A DNA stretch of 64,000 nt from Gigaspora margarita. Lineage: Eukaryota > Glomeromycota > Glomeromycetes > Diversisporales > Gigasporaceae. Shown here piece after piece: positions 1 through 12,280 of this stretch. Every line of letters begins with the position of its first letter. Position 1 is the stretch's first letter. Location: contig WTPW01000370.1 in assembly GCA_009809945.1 (NCBI GenBank), positions 182,764 through 246,763 on the forward strand, given 5' to 3'. The position numbers and the translations under genes are program-made. The notes beneath the pieces were generated by a model. It was not told the origin of the DNA and did no database searches. It saw nothing but the letters and a program-made list of their open reading frames with translations.

Positions 1-225
1 CATTTTTTACTTAATGATTGGATCTGATTTATTAGTAAAATTTTTTATGATCTTGGGACAAGATTTTTACAGGGCTGTCCCCAAATTTCCGGGTCGGATG
101 CGTCGGATCTAGATCGGCGTCTAGCCCTACTTGTTAGCAGGTTCTATAGCAAAATCATCAGCTGGGCATTTTTTACTTAATGAATGGGTATGATTTATTA
201 GTAAAATTTTTTATGATCTTGGGGC
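1..225. repeat. Direct repeat pair, about 57 bp
   Basis: Positions 1-57 and 169-225 are near-identical copies beginning CATTTTTTACTTAATGA and ending ATGATCTTGGG, 168 bp apart. The spacer is richer in CG than most of the window. No coding signal is seen; the left copy may continue beyond the window edge. Confidence 0.8.
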
Positions 226-636
226 AAAATTGATCGATTCCGATCCAGCCGACCATGATTCCGATATACTCCGAAGTATTCCGACCCTGAATTTTTGGGA
301 CGCCCCTGGCAAATATTTTGCCGATCATTTGTTGCGATCCAGTTTTCCACCCAGTTGGTGTTACTGCAGCCACACGTGAAGGCGCAAGCAACTCGAATTC
401 ACGAAATAGGAAATATTACGTTGAAACTTCTGATTGGTAAGTAGAGTGACGGAGGTTTGTGCTTTAATATAATAAAATAGATTATATCTCAGAGTAGCAC
501 AAATATCAAATCCGGTCACGAATAAACGGTATACTGTATTACACCACACAGTGCATAAACATGTGAAATCGTAGATTTTTAACGTCCAATCAAATGCAAG
601 ATTTTGCGAACTATCATTCTAGATGGCAGGTAACCA
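226..636. other. Gene-free stretch
   Basis: No convincing gene, RNA or terminal-repeat structure is seen here. The short open frames on the minus strand have no recognisable motif. Confidence 0.5.
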
Positions 637-755
637 TACACTCCGTTAATTTGCATGACTACGTTCCTGGTATGACTACGTTCCTGGTACACTCCGTCAA
701 TTTGCATGACTACGTTCCTGGTACACTCCGTCAATTTGCATGACTACGTTCCTGG
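637..755. repeat. 34-bp minisatellite
   Basis: A 34-bp unit (TACACTCCGTCAATTTGCAT then GACTACGTTCCTGG) occurs at about 637-670, 688-721 and 722-755, with a 17-bp partial unit at 671-687. The units are almost identical, so the array is young. Confidence 0.9.
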
Positions 756-1834
756 TACATTTTTTCAAATTATAATATATTTTAAATTTCATGAATGAAA
801 GGCTGTCTAAATTTCAATTAAAAGTTGGATCTAAGCAGAATTTATTAATATAAACCACACTTAATATATTGTGATTGGTTTGTGTAGTAAGGTTTTCTCT
901 TGCAAAAACTTCAAAAAATTAATTTGTTTAAATATGCAGTAATCAAAATTGATATGTGTACGTATGGTATGTACATCTTAAAATCCAGACTTCATTCATT
1001 TCATGATTCATGCAATGATGTCATTCGTTTACTAGCATTAACAAAATCGGCCTAAACTATCCTAATACTAACTTTAACTTGGGCCGAATGATTAATCATA
1101 TGGTGTGATAAACACGAAGGTATCACTGAGTTAACAGTTCTTGAAACTAAAACGGAATTTAACCCTATAAAAAAATGATAAAAAAATGCACCCAAAAAAT
1201 TATATTTTTCGGTGGTTTGTCTATTCTACACTATACAAATTTCATTTTGATCTGATTCTCATTACGAGCAGTCAGTTTATACGTAAAGTAGACAATAGCG
1301 TATACTTGTCTGGTGCATGAACCAGCTGAACAAGACACGAAATTTCTGCGCGAGTCATAATCCAACCTGATCAAAGCACTTAACCTTATAGAAATAAGAT
1401 GTCGATAATTGTTTTTTTTTTTATATGTTCGGTGATAGCCATTGAAGGCCAAAAGGCCTCTGCATATCTAACTATGCTAAATAAACCTTATGTATTCGAA
1501 TATGCATACGAATAGCACCAAGGTAAAACCGGACTTCAGGATTTTTATAACTTACGAAACTCAATTATTCGGGTTTTCAAGAGTTGAGTCCGGATAGTTA
1601 TAAGTTTAAAAGCTCAAATTAGAGTTTTCTTCTGGCGTTTCTCATGTAGCTATTAAAAAGCACTTACCATTTAGAGTGGCAATGATCTCTTACATACCAA
1701 ATGGTCGACATGTATAAGATGCTTGTGGGTGAATTCGTATAGTATGGTTTTCTATTTATTCACTAAATTTATGTGAATACTGTATAATAACTAAAAATAA
1801 GATATATCGTGTAAAGATTAATGCTATAAACTTA
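756..1834. other. Gene-free AT-rich stretch
   Basis: No supported gene. The open frame at 1231-1452 (minus) has no family resemblance and ordinary intergenic composition. Confidence 0.5.
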
Positions 1835-2017
1835 CAGTGCTTTCAACTGTGATCAGTGATTTTCATACATCTCACCGGAAATCAAAAATCTAGAAAAATG
1901 CAAATCTTTGAGTAGTTAGAAATAATTTTTAGCAATCACAAATTGGAGTTTTTTCTAGATTTCTGATTTCTGTGTAATGCACGGAATTTTCTGACCTCAG
2001 TAATTTGAAAAGCACTG
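1835..2017. mobile_element. Mariner-type MITE, 183 bp
   Basis: The ends are inverted (CAGTGCTTTCAA at left, TTGAAAAGCACTG at right) and flanked by TA on both sides (1833-1834 and 2018-2019), the target duplication of Tc1/mariner elements. The interior is partly self-complementary and has no coding capacity, so this is a non-autonomous copy. Confidence 0.8.
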
Positions 2018-3811
2018 TAAAGAATTTATTTTGAACATATAGATTAAAAATCTTTATATTAGCAATTAAATATGAATGAAATATGATTTAAAGATATTGA
2101 AATTATCCATGAATTCAAATAGTTTATATTAAATACATACTTTGGTTAATAAAAGATATTTGTACTCATTGAAGATATACAATAGTAATAATATGGGTCA
2201 CGTTATAGAACATACTAAATCGTATTGTTACTATTGCTTAATAGAACTGATAAGTAATATGCCAGTTTAACAACAATAGTTAACTTGGATTCAAGTTTTA
2301 TATTGATCGTAACACTGGGCATTTGATAAGAGATACTAATTAATAATCGGTGTCGAAGTTATCACTTAATTAGATCGCAGTTTAATTTATTTATTTAATC
2401 GCAATTTAATATATTGGAGGTGTAATTATTAAGTAATAATGATGAAAATATCATACGTTTATAATACGCATATTCAAAATAAACAACACGACAGTAATAA
2501 TTATTATTCTAAATCAATTATATCTAGGAAGAATCCGATTCTCATTATAAACCGTATAATCAAGAAATCGTGATCTGAAGCGTTATTAGAAGCATCAAAA
2601 GACCATGATTAATACATTAATGAATTATTTACATGTTTTTATTGCTTTGGTCTATGTCTAGTCGTCTTGAACTGGGCCTATACCCTATGCAAGGCTTTAT
2701 CCCAAACCCACCTAACCTAGTTCTATACCATCGCCATATTTTCCTGGTTTATCTTACTTTCTATATTGTCATGACCCTTTCCAGCCCTTATGTTTACTTT
2801 CGTTTTAAGATCTAATCCTTTTCGACTATACCTAATCCAAACAAATAAACTAATGACGAATTGAATATATATAATATTGGGCCAGAATTATACCACAATA
2901 AGAGCTTCACAACATTCTTGTGATTTAAGGCTTACAACGTAATCATGATAAGTCACGGAGTTTCTAAAATCCGTGATAATATGTCCCATAATTAGTAGAT
3001 ATAATAAAAAGAGACAAGTTTAAATGTAAAATTATAACTTACTAATAATGACAATCAGGATTTAGTTTTTTCCCCATACAACCACAGTTAAGCTAAGGAC
3101 AAGTTTTAGCGTTAGGCTAATTCGGTTAATTTTAGTAACAAATGATGTGATATTTTATCACGCTATTCTCACTCACCAGGATAACTGTCCCGATGAGGAA
3201 TAAAACAAAAAAATGTGGCATGATTCATTGGTTTTATCTTGAAGTACCGATCTTTAACCACATTGGTAAGGTAAAAGACTATCGCGATGAAAAAAAATCA
3301 TCTTTTTTATTATAGGCTGTGTTAATTTGTTAAAATTTAATATCGACATTTAGCAATATGAATCGTCATTAGAATTGTTTCATTTAATGTAGTACTGGTG
3401 CATGATCACGATCACTAGTAAATTACATTGGGATTGATTTTTGAGAGCCTTTAAAAAGAAGATGTTCTTAAATAGATTGCAGATTTTCGAAATGCATGAC
3501 AATATTATAGTATTCATAATTTTTACTAGCTATCTTTTGTGCAAACCACGATAAATACGGTAATTATAAAATGATTTACAATCGTGAAATATGATCTTAA
3601 TTATATAAAGGTTAAATTCCGCTAATCTTCACGATATCGCACAATCAATCAAACAAGACATTGTTAAATTATTTTAAATGTTTTCAATTAATAAATAGAA
3701 ATTATATTCACCAGCTGAATCAAATTAAATAATAAACGAATAATAAGAATTATTCGGTAAACTCATATGATCATGAATTATTTCTTGTATTTTTTTTAAT
3801 GTATCACGATG
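2018..3811. other. Gene-free AT-rich stretch
   Basis: About 1.8 kb with no supported gene. The last 70 bp (from about 3755) match the sequence at about 28499-28555 and form the left flank of the hAT-type insertion that follows. Confidence 0.5.
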
Positions 3812-3819
3812 TAAATAAG

Positions 3820-4389
3820 GGGACACTTGAAGAAGAGTTAACCCAGTGATTATTATGAATTATCACCTCGATATAATCACATGGTAATTTTGATTGATTA
3901 ACAATTCATTTACGTACACTGTAACAATAACAGATAACTGATAAGTGCATCTAATTTAAAAAAGTGGGAGAAATACAGTACCAATGTTATAAATCAAAAA
4001 TTTTTATTGGTGCGGATGCAAAAAAATATGCACAAAAAACCATTTAGCCACAGCAAAAAAAGTTCTGGTCATGTGACGATCGGCAAATTCAAAAAAACGT
4101 CCGTTCTAAAGAAAATTAAAAGAAATCACTTATTTCTCATAAGAAATAACCTTCTGTGCACTAACAAAAAATATTCCTTGATCNATTTTATTATNTAAAA
4201 NGCTAACCTNNAACCCTAACATAGACACTAACCCTAACCCTAATCTAAATAAACTTAACAGTAATAATGTACATTATCAATTTATCACCTGACATTTGTT
4301 TACATTTTTTTGCCAATCAAAATCACATGTGATTATATCGAGGTGATAAATCGTGATAATCACTGGGTTAACTCTTCTTCAATCTTCCC
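3820..4389. mobile_element. hAT-type MITE, 570 bp, 8-bp TSD
   Basis: Long imperfect terminal inverted repeats (TIRs): left from 3820 (GGGACACTTGAAGAAGAG, then TTAACCCAGTGATTAT), right ending at 4389 with the reverse complement (GGGTTAACTCTTCTTCAATC). The octamer TAAATAAG is duplicated exactly at 3812-3819 and 4390-4397. The flanks joined without the element resemble 28499-28640, a paralogous empty site with a single TAAACATG. Scattered N positions (4184-4211) and a telomere-like CCCTAA tract (4211-4245) lie inside. An 8-bp TSD fits hAT; the GGGA termini are not the commonest hAT ends, so the superfamily is inferred. Confidence 0.85.
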
Positions 4390-4397
4390 TAAATAAG

Positions 4398-5006
4398 TTT
4401 ATTCAAATTAAATCTCAGTCGATAACTCCCTACGAATCAAGATTATAAATTGCCGGATAACATGGAAATTGGCGAATACTGTAATTTGACAAATGGCTTC
4501 GCACACGTGCCCACTGTTATTCGCAATTTTGCCCAATAATGTATACATCTCCGGAAAATTATTATACTTATGTAATTGGGGAATGGCCAATCCATTATCA
4601 ATTTAAGCGAATGCTAAAAAGGCGGATGAACAATTCTCAGGATGCACCTATTAAATGTTGCCACAAAATCGAATTTAAAAAGAAAATGATTATTCTATTT
4701 CGCAGTACAATGCTTTATCTCAATGATTGTTCTATTCTCTATTCTCGATGATTTTTGACTTATTAATAAATGTGTGCTATGCTAGGAGTGCTTATTTTTG
4801 CTTGCAAAATGAACATTTGTTCAAACTTTACAGATCTCAGCCCACGCTTGATTGTCATCCGTGTGGGTGGTGTGGAGGGTGATATCATAGTAAAGTGAAT
4901 TTTAATAAAATCCACTGCAAACAAAACAAGGTGTCACGCTTGAAAGTGGATCGACGACTGCGACCGATTTGGAGGGAATTATCGCATATTTGTTTAGTAC
5001 CAGCAT
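4398..5006. other. Gene-free stretch, start paralogous to 28560-28640
   Basis: The first part (to about 4530) continues the repeat interrupted by the preceding MITE and matches the sequence after 28560. The rest shows no gene; the open frame at 4539-4751 has no recognisable domain. Confidence 0.5.
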
Positions 5007-5010
5007 ATGT

Positions 5011-5287
5011 CATAAATTAATCACCTGATGAAATTCTTTAGTAATTATATTGAGTCTATTAAAATTTGTGTAAAAATTTTTAAAGTTTTTTTTTTAGAAA
5101 AATGGATAAACAAAAAAATTTGCGATTCATGCCAAACATGACAAAAAACAAAATGAAAATGTATGTCAGAACCATTTTTTTAAAAAACTTTTTTAAAAAT
5201 GGTTACATAAATTTTAATAGACTCACTACTATGAATAATTATAAGATTTCTATATGCTAAAGAATATCATCAGGTGATAAATTTATG
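5011..5287. mobile_element. Foldback MITE, 277 bp
   Basis: Inverted ends CATAAATTAATCACCTGATG (5011) and CATCAGGTGATAAATTTATG (ending 5287). The arms continue inward with GAGTCTATTAAAATTTGTGT opposite TAAATTTTAATAGACTCAC. ATGT flanks both ends (5007-5010, 5288-5291) and may be a 4-bp TSD. Confidence 0.75.
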
Positions 5288-5291
5288 ATGT

Positions 5292-6945
5292 AAGGTGGAA
5301 TTTTTTGTAGGCAATGCTAGGTCCGTTTTTAGTAATCCATGCCTCTTTTATGGTGGTAATGTAATAAATTAAGGGAATGCCTATTTGCACCATGGTTTTT
5401 TGTTATTTCCATCACGAGTTATATGAAAAATTTTATGCTTAGTATTTAGTCTTATCCTACGCTTACATGTTATTGATCTATAATTATAGGGAGTTATTTT
5501 GGTGCCGTATTAAAGTAGGGTTCTTTTTAGGACTCTCCCTATTTTTATTTTTATTCTACATTCTGCATGTCATTAATTTATTAAAAAAGGATTTTTTTAG
5601 TGTTACATTAAATTTATTGAACTAATCAAATGATATGCATTTATTGAAATCAGTTGATTTGTATATACTGCATTTTGATTGGTTATTAAATTAGCAAAAA
5701 TTGATCCGGCCGGGATATGAAAACCAAAAAATTTACTTTGCATCGCCTTAATTTCCAACATTGATGAAACTTATTTCCCTTTATCAATTTCTTAAAACTT
5801 CGTAAAACTATATAAATCATGGTACCTAAAATCTTTTAAAAATTCTATCTTTCTTGCTTTTATCTTAAAGTAAGTTTTTTAATAACATGTTTTATATGAC
5901 AAACATGTTGGGCAATTGGACATAAATAATATTTAAAAAACTGTCATTCTATCTATTTCTCGAAAGACCGATAACAATGCACTAATCAGATTGAAAGCGT
6001 TTTTATAAAACAATCCAATTAGCTATAACTCCTGTTAATGATTTAAAGCCAAAAAAAAAAAAAATTGTTTACATCGCTGATTAATTTTAAATTAATCGAA
6101 ATAATTGAGAACATCACAAATTATATCGAAAAAACTAATTCTCAATAAATTCGATAAAAAATCTGGTTGGCCAGTTTGATAATGATCAAATAATCTGATT
6201 CTTAAATAATTGGAGTTTCAGAATTAAATTTTATTTTGAAGTAAGCAATTTATGAATATCATTTATTTTCAGTTAAATCCCAACGCACATTTTATATAAT
6301 TGTTAATTATCAATTGTTTCTAGATTATATATGATAAAAATTAGAATATGCATCTATAGATGGGTAACAACTCGGTAATAATGTATATGTTTATTTTGTT
6401 TTATATATCTTTTTCATATTTAGTAAAAATTCAATCCTGGGGTCGTCTAAGGCCGTGGACAATCACGTGATTGAGAGCCAATAAAATTGATTGTTTGATC
6501 GACACGAAAAACAAAAAAAAAAAACAAAAAAGAAAACGAAAAGCAAAAAAAAAAAACCAAGAAATGAGTGTTATAACCTACCTCGTGGCATTAACAAAAA
6601 ATGTCGGGGAGGCAATTATATTACGAGACTTGGTCTCATCCTAACCCAAACCAGTGATTTGAATCGGTTGGGCTAAAATCGGTTAATCGACCCGAACCGA
6701 ATAAATTTCAGGTAACCGGTTGAGTAAATGCTTAATCAATTGACCTGTACAACCGGTTGAGAATCGGTTGACAAAATGTAAATGACATCATAAATGAGCC
6801 AAGGTCACGAAAAGAAAATGAATGAACATTGTAAACGAGCAAGGATGAGAAAAAAATTTGAGTAAAGTTCCAAGAATTCCCGAAAGTAAAGCGTGAAGTA
6901 ATCTTAAAAGGTTGCAATCGGTTGACACCAATATTTCAGTTCCGT
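5292..6945. other. Gene-free stretch with CGGTTGA cluster
   Basis: No gene is supported. Between about 6662 and 6775, and once more near 6915, CGGTT(G/A) and its complement recur many times. Such a cluster resembles the subterminal transposase-binding repeats of hAT elements, but I could not define a convincing pair of termini. The lysine-rich open frame at 6491-6676 begins in an A-rich tract and looks like composition only. Confidence 0.45.
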
Positions 6946-7921
6946 TAAGGGGAGGGCCATTTATCAGCTGATTAGGGTTTCACTAAGTAGCTGACCCCCA
7001 CCCCCCACCTGATAATTTCCAAGAATTTGATTGGTAAATTTTATAATATATACATATATAAAAATATTAAATATTGAATAACTTTTGGTCTACCTGTCCG
7101 ATTTAGATGATTTAACTACCAAAATGCTCATCTCAATGTGACGATTCTAACAAGCCCAAAACCACCAAAACCCATTTACAGGATCCCAGGATCGTTCAAT
7201 TTTTGTGTGATTTTAATAGTGATTTTTAAAACTACTAAGTAAAATTTTTTAATATTGAATAACTTTTGATCCACCAGTCCATTTTGGATGATTTAACTAA
7301 CGTATATTTCCGAAAATAAGCTACCTCCGAAAATAAGCTACCCCTCTTTTAGTCAAGAAATGCAAAAATGTCTTTGCCCCCAAAAAAAATTACCCCACGA
7401 TCGACGAAAGTTGCTACATAGTAAAGTCCAAATTTTACTAAGCAAATCGATTAAAGTCGCTTAAGTAAACTTATTCAGAAGATAAATTACGTATACCCTG
7501 AAATTTACAACGAAATTGAAGAATTTTTTATTAATTGGATTTTAATTTTTACGTTCAACGAAAAGATTAAAATTTTATTAACAAAATATATTCGTTGAAC
7601 GTAAAATTTAAAAGTCAAATAATAAAAAGTACTTCTTTCTGAATGAAACTTTCAGGATAAGTGTAGTTTAGTATCCCAAATAAGTTTACCTAAGCGCCAA
7701 TATCCGATTTACATAGTAGAATTTAGACTTTACTATGTAATGACTATTGGCGATTGACCAAAAATCTTAAAAATTATATATATATTATATTATATATATA
7801 TATATATATACCGGTATATATATATTAATATATATTATATTATATATAGGACCTGATAATTGCTCTACTTCCCCCCAACCTCCCTAAAAAATCAGCTGAT
7901 AAATGGCGCTCCCCTAACCGT
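6946..7921. mobile_element. Foldback element F1, about 0.98 kb
   Basis: Inverted ends: TTAAGGGGAGGGCCATTTAT (left) and ATAAATGGCGCTCCCCTAAC (right), followed inward by CAGCTGAT on both sides. The left arm (7075-7290) carries two copies of the palindromic module described in the findings (a TTAGATGATTTAACTACCAA-type motif). The right half of the module array is missing and the middle contains other inverted repeats (for example TACGTTCAACGAAAA opposite TTCGTTGAACGTAAA) and a TA microsatellite, suggesting a nested insertion or replacement. Confidence 0.75.
7768..7853. repeat. TA microsatellite with central CCGG
   Basis: About 85 bp of nearly pure TA/TTA repeats around a single ACCGGT. It could extrude as a cruciform. 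It sits inside foldback element F1. Confidence 0.85.
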
Positions 7922-8762
7922 CTAAGGAAATTTCTCGGTTCAAACCAAACTAACCCTTATCTAACTTTAAACAAAAAAAAATAAACATATAATTGAACAC
8001 AGCTTTAGACGCTCCCTAATTCTGAAACCCACAAGATATTTTAAAGTAATGAAACTTACATTGAGGTTAGCTTATGATTGCAATATGTTTAGTAGTTTTA
8101 AAGCAAAAATTTGCAAGGAAATTTTTTTATTAGAGCGCAGAAAGTAATTACATATTCAAAATTTTAGATTAAAAAAATATATTGTCGATCTTACACAGTC
8201 TTATTCGGCATAATTTATAAAATACCTGCGATTTTCACATAAATTTGATTAAACCGGTAAAGTCAACATTTATGTGCGACAAGGGGAAAACCTGGAAGTG
8301 CATATTTAAATTTTTTGAGTAGTCCCTGAAAAATTGATTGATGAATACAATAACTTTTCTTCTACAATTCTAAAAGTAAGCTCGTTGCGTGAAAATTTAA
8401 ATTTCAAGGGCTTTCTCTACTCACTCATTCTTTTAACACAATACGGACAAAATTTAATTACTACAGCGGTGAAAGCGTAACACCATGGAATTATCCTGAA
8501 AATTCTGGAAATTTCATTACAGATTCTCCATTATGTTAATGTGGGATCTGTTTAATACTGCAAAAAATTTTGGTATTTCATCCGAGTATAAAACGCTAGA
8601 AATATTTATTGGATTTATCGCCCTTTGCGTCAAATGATTTATGTGAACCCCCTATGATTCTGTAATTTACCATTATTTTATAATGGTAATACACAGAATT
8701 ATTACAAATGATTTTTATGAATAATATGAACACCATATATTACATTTGTTTAATAATCCTAT
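7922..8762. other. Gene-free stretch upstream of the F-box gene
   Basis: No gene or element is recognised. It probably includes promoter sequence for the gene at 8982, but no specific site can be assigned. Confidence 0.4.
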
Positions 8763-8856
8763 AAATTAATTTCAATTTCTACAGCCTAGCCTCAAATTAA
8801 TTTCAATTTCTACAGCCTAGCCTCAATTTAATTTCAATTTCTACAGCCTAGCCTCA
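8763..8856. repeat. 31-bp tandem repeat, 3 copies
   Basis: Three copies of a 31-bp unit (core TTCAATTTCTACAGCCTAGC starting at 8771, 8802 and 8833) lie about 125-215 bp upstream of the F-box start codon. They may be regulatory or simply a minisatellite. Confidence 0.9.
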
Positions 8857-8981
8857 GGTCCAACTTATCTAATATTAGAATTTATAAAATTGTAATAGAT
8901 TTTAAAAATTATTATTAATACGCAATAATTAAGTTTCATTAACGAGTAATCTTCACTCAATCTTTTTTTCTTTTTTAGAGA

Positions 8982-10121
8982 ATGTCTAAACAATATATCC
9001 AAAATGAATTACCTACAGAGATTTTAATATATATCTTTAAACGTATAAGGTTCCCTAAAGATTTAACTTTAAGCTGTAGACGAATAGCAAAACTATCGAA
9101 AGACCCTCAAGTGAAAGCAGCATGGATTATTTATCAGTTTGGTGCAGCGCACTGCCTGTTTCATGCAATTAAATTAGGTTCCTCATTTTTGGACGCACCT
9201 GTCGCCCAAGCAATAATCGCTCAAGGAGGAATACTTTCTAGATATTTTGTTCAACGGATTCATATGAACTTTGGTTCTTATGATGATAAGTTAATAGAAC
9301 TAAAAATTGCTCATGGTGTAGGAACATCACAATTTCAAAAATCACAGAACATTCCATGGGCTAGTGATTTGCCTATTTCTGTTTATATATTCTTGTTAAA
9401 GACTGCATCTAACATATATAAGTCAGATTTGTGTTTAAAAGGCAATGATATGGAACTCTTCCATTTTTATACCGGCAGAACACAAACAATTCACTACGCT
9501 CCACTTATATTGGCAAAAAATATAGATCAAATCAAAGACTTGATATTACGCTTTAAATTCATTCCACTTCCACCGAGAAATTTTGATAACCTTCTAAAAA
9601 ATGATAATCACGAGAATATTACTCTCAAAGAGTATCCTTCTAAAGATGGGCACGAAAATATTTGCCAACTAATTACTATTGCAAGTTCGGTATTAATCTG
9701 CAAAGAAATCGTTAATTTGTGGAAAGAAATCGGTTATTATGAAATCTGTTATGACGTGAATGATCTCGTAATGCAAGGAGCACTCGTTATTTTGTTCTCT
9801 CCGCAACTATCATCAAGATGGTCCATGCCTGACAGTAAAACTATCAAAGCGAGATTAACCGAATTAATCGAAGTCGGTTTTCAATTGACTTATTGTGTAA
9901 TTCTTGACATCCTTCTTGTCTTCGAAAAAAGATTAGAGCAAATTGGCAAAACCTTGCTAGAATCGTTCGCAGAAATCAAACACGAATCACTCGTAAATTT
10001 ACTACATTATTGTTTATTAGAAACGAATAACCCCAAATTAAATTTTAAAAGTCAACCCGTTTTAAATTTTATGTATAAATTTCTACCTGAATCACCTAAA
10101 TCGAATTTGATTGACTTCTAA
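8982..10121 (+). CDS. F-box protein, 379 aa
   Basis: A single open frame. Residues about 8-48 read as an F-box: LPTEILIYIFKRI, then a serine/cysteine-containing helix (LTLSCRRIAKLS) and an aromatic AAWII segment. F-box proteins act as substrate adaptors of SCF ubiquitin ligases by binding Skp1; this is family knowledge. The remaining 330 residues are largely helical, with no LRR, WD or ankyrin repeat that I can see; the part after the F-box (FGAAHCLFHAIKLGSSFLD) resembles fungal F-box proteins as I recall them, so the substrate is unknown. The start follows a pyrimidine tract and TTTTTTAGAG, possibly the end of a 5' UTR intron, and is the first ATG of the frame. It is the only undamaged host gene in the window and has no functional link to its neighbours. 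Confidence 0.85.
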   Translation: MSKQYIQNELPTEILIYIFKRIRFPKDLTLSCRRIAKLSKDPQVKAAWIIYQFGAAHCLFHAIKLGSSFLDAPVAQAIIAQGGILSRYFVQRIHMNFGSYDDKLIELKIAHGVGTSQFQKSQNIPWASDLPISVYIFLLKTASNIYKSDLCLKGNDMELFHFYTGRTQTIHYAPLILAKNIDQIKDLILRFKFIPLPPRNFDNLLKNDNHENITLKEYPSKDGHENICQLITIASSVLICKEIVNLWKEIGYYEICYDVNDLVMQGALVILFSPQLSSRWSMPDSKTIKARLTELIEVGFQLTYCVILDILLVFEKRLEQIGKTLLESFAEIKHESLVNLLHYCLLETNNPKLNFKSQPVLNFMYKFLPESPKSNLIDF

Positions 10122-10598
10122 ATTTTATTCAGATCTGGCAAAATCTGACATTATAGCATTCATGAGTGGCAAAAATCGGGTTTTATTAACCGTTATAAAA
10201 ATCAATTGGATTAATTATATTCAAAAATATGCATAATTATTATCTTAAGTTTAAATATATTAATTGTTATGACTTTATAATTTCTTTACAAAAAATTATT
10301 ATGATTTATTATATAGCATTCTTTTCTATTTTCACCAATTATTAAGGATTTCATTCGGACAGGCTCTGAAGGTATAAATTCTTTTGATATTGGTCAATTT
10401 TCTTAATAAATATTTGATCTAGATTAATTCAAAATTTACAAATTTTGTATTAATAATTACGAAGATTATAATGTGAGTCAATTTGTACTAATATTTATTA
10501 TGAAAATTTACTTATCTGATATTCAAATTCAATTCTAGAATAATTTCTTATGTATTTTTTTTTTAATACTAATAATTCAATTTCTTTAAATTTAATAT
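10122..10598. other. 3' flank of the F-box gene
   Basis: AT-rich, no gene. It probably includes the 3' UTR of the F-box transcript; no distinct polyadenylation element can be assigned. Confidence 0.4.
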
Positions 10599-10756
10599 AT
10601 ATGTTGTAAGTGGAAACGGAATTTAAGTGGATTCGGGATTTATATATAAAACCTCCAATTTTGGGTTAATTTTATCATATATACACCCTAGCCATAACTC
10701 TAATTTAACTAGGGCATTCTAAGTCCACTTAAATTCCATTCTCACTACGACATATA
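10599..10756. mobile_element. Small MITE, about 158 bp
   Basis: Inverted ends of about 33 bp: TATGTTGTAAGTGGAAACGG then AATTTAAGTGGA at left, TCCACTTAAATTCCATTCTC then ACTACGACATA at right. TA lies next to both ends, compatible with a mariner-type TSD. No coding capacity. Confidence 0.7.
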
Positions 10757-10950
10757 CAAATTTAAATCCAATTTAGACTATTTATGATTGAACAAAGAAT
10801 CTGAACATCTCCAGTATTTCGTTTCGAAACAAAAAAACAAAATTTAGACTAGAGCTTGATTTGTTCTGTTAGTTGTTGTAAATGGAAATTACTAGTCGAG
10901 CCCAATTTCGATATCGATTGAGGCATGTAATTATTTTTTCTTAAATAAGG

Positions 10951-11020
10951 TAAGCATTTCAAATCATCATCTCTTAATATAGATTTTACATGCAATTAAG
11001 AGATTTTTTGATTGGAAATG
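10951..11020. repeat. Short imperfect hairpin
   Basis: AGCATTTCAAATCATCATCT is opposed by AGAGATTTTTTGATTGGAAA across a short loop. It is probably the remnant of a small MITE. The surrounding bases, 10757-11250, hold no gene. Confidence 0.55.
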
Positions 11021-11249
11021 CTATATAATCTTATTATATTTATATATAATATATGTATTAAGAACTTCTTAGGCAAATTATGATTATTCAATAATATATC
11101 ATAAATGAATATAGCATATAGAATTCACAAATAATTGTGTACTAGATTATTTCTATATTATTCATAAATTATGTGCTTTTCAAAAAATAAAGATTAACTA
11201 CTTTTTATTACTCTTTAATATACGTTAGCATAAATAACACATTATGAGA

Positions 11250-11479
11250 AGCAAATAAATGTGCTAAAATTAATTTTTTACTTCAACTTCATTTCAATGT
11301 AATCAGTCGACAAACGAAGATGTTAATCTCTTATGGATAGAGAATCTGCAAGTACCATAGATTTGTATGAGAATAAAACAATAAATGCAAATAATATTTT
11401 TTAATTTTAGATTTATGAAATAATATTCAAATATCTTGTTTTATTTCATGATGTTCTTTCAATTTTCGGAATATTTTCT
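11250..11479. other. Left end of duplicated segment, copy A
   Basis: Matches 23600-23790 in copy B (for example GATGTTAATCTCTTATGG and TAGATTTGTATG). No gene. The match resumes after the two insertions that follow, at about 11742-11769 and again from 12850. Confidence 0.75.
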
Positions 11480-11745
11480 TGTAATCTGGCATGATTTGAC
11501 GGATACATGGGTACCGGGATAATAGCAAAAGAACGTGGCCGAAGGCCTCGTGCGTTGTAATTATACTGTCGATGTCCATGATCCGTCAAATCATGCTAGA
11601 TAACTAGTTTACCTGGCAGGTATGACGTATACACTTACGGAAAGAATTTTATATTACTTCCGCAAATTTTATTTAAAATTGATAAAGATTTGCGGAAATA
11701 ATGTAAAATTTTTCCGTCAGTGTTTACATAGTACCTGCCGGATAA
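11480..11745. repeat. Two adjacent foldbacks inserted in copy A
   Basis: The first hairpin has arms TCTGGCATGATTTGACGGAT and ATCCGTCAAATCATGCTAGA (about 11484-11603). The second has arms from TGGCAGGTATGACGTATACA (about 11613) to the complementary TACATAGTACCTGCCGG (ending about 11742), with TTCCGCAAATTTTA near the loop. Copy B lacks the whole block (about 23785-23810), so it is an insertion in copy A. Confidence 0.7.
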
Positions 11746-12280
11746 ATTGGATTTATTTAACTACTAGTCTAGGGATGAGAATCGATTCTAAAAACTTTAA
11801 TCGATGATCAAATCAGTTATAATCGATTTATAATCGATAATCGAATCCTATATATATGTTGTTATCACTTAACTAATCTTAATAATAAAAAGCTTAATTA
11901 TTTGGGCAATATTATTTATTCATTGTGTAAAAATTAAGAAATAGCCTTAAAAATTAAAAATAAACTTAGCCAATATAATATGGCTGGTATAAATTATAGG
12001 CTTAAAATTTAATAAACAATACGCCTTATATTTAACAAACATATAGCCGTCAATATTTACTTACCAGAGAATAGTTAGAAATAATTAAGCACAATAATTT
12101 TAAACATTTACAATAACTTGCGAAATAAAGATGGTAAGCTAAATGACACAAAGTTAAAAACAAAAGAGCTATTTTTTAAGATAAATAAATGACTTGAAAA
12201 TTAGTAAAAGGTTATTATAATTAAACCGATTATTTACTTAGAATCGATTCTAATTCAAGAATCGATTCAAAAATATGTAA

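Noticed and set aside
4211..4245. Chromosome end (telomere)
   Set aside because: Only a few CCCTAA units, internal, inside a transposon; an interstitial tract, not a terminus.
6491..6676. Lysine-rich basic peptide
   Set aside because: Begins in an A-rich microsatellite; no conservation or structure visible.
6655..8000. hAT-type element with CGGTTGA subterminal repeats interrupted by F1
   Set aside because: Repeats are suggestive, but I could not find complementary termini or a TSD around the cluster.
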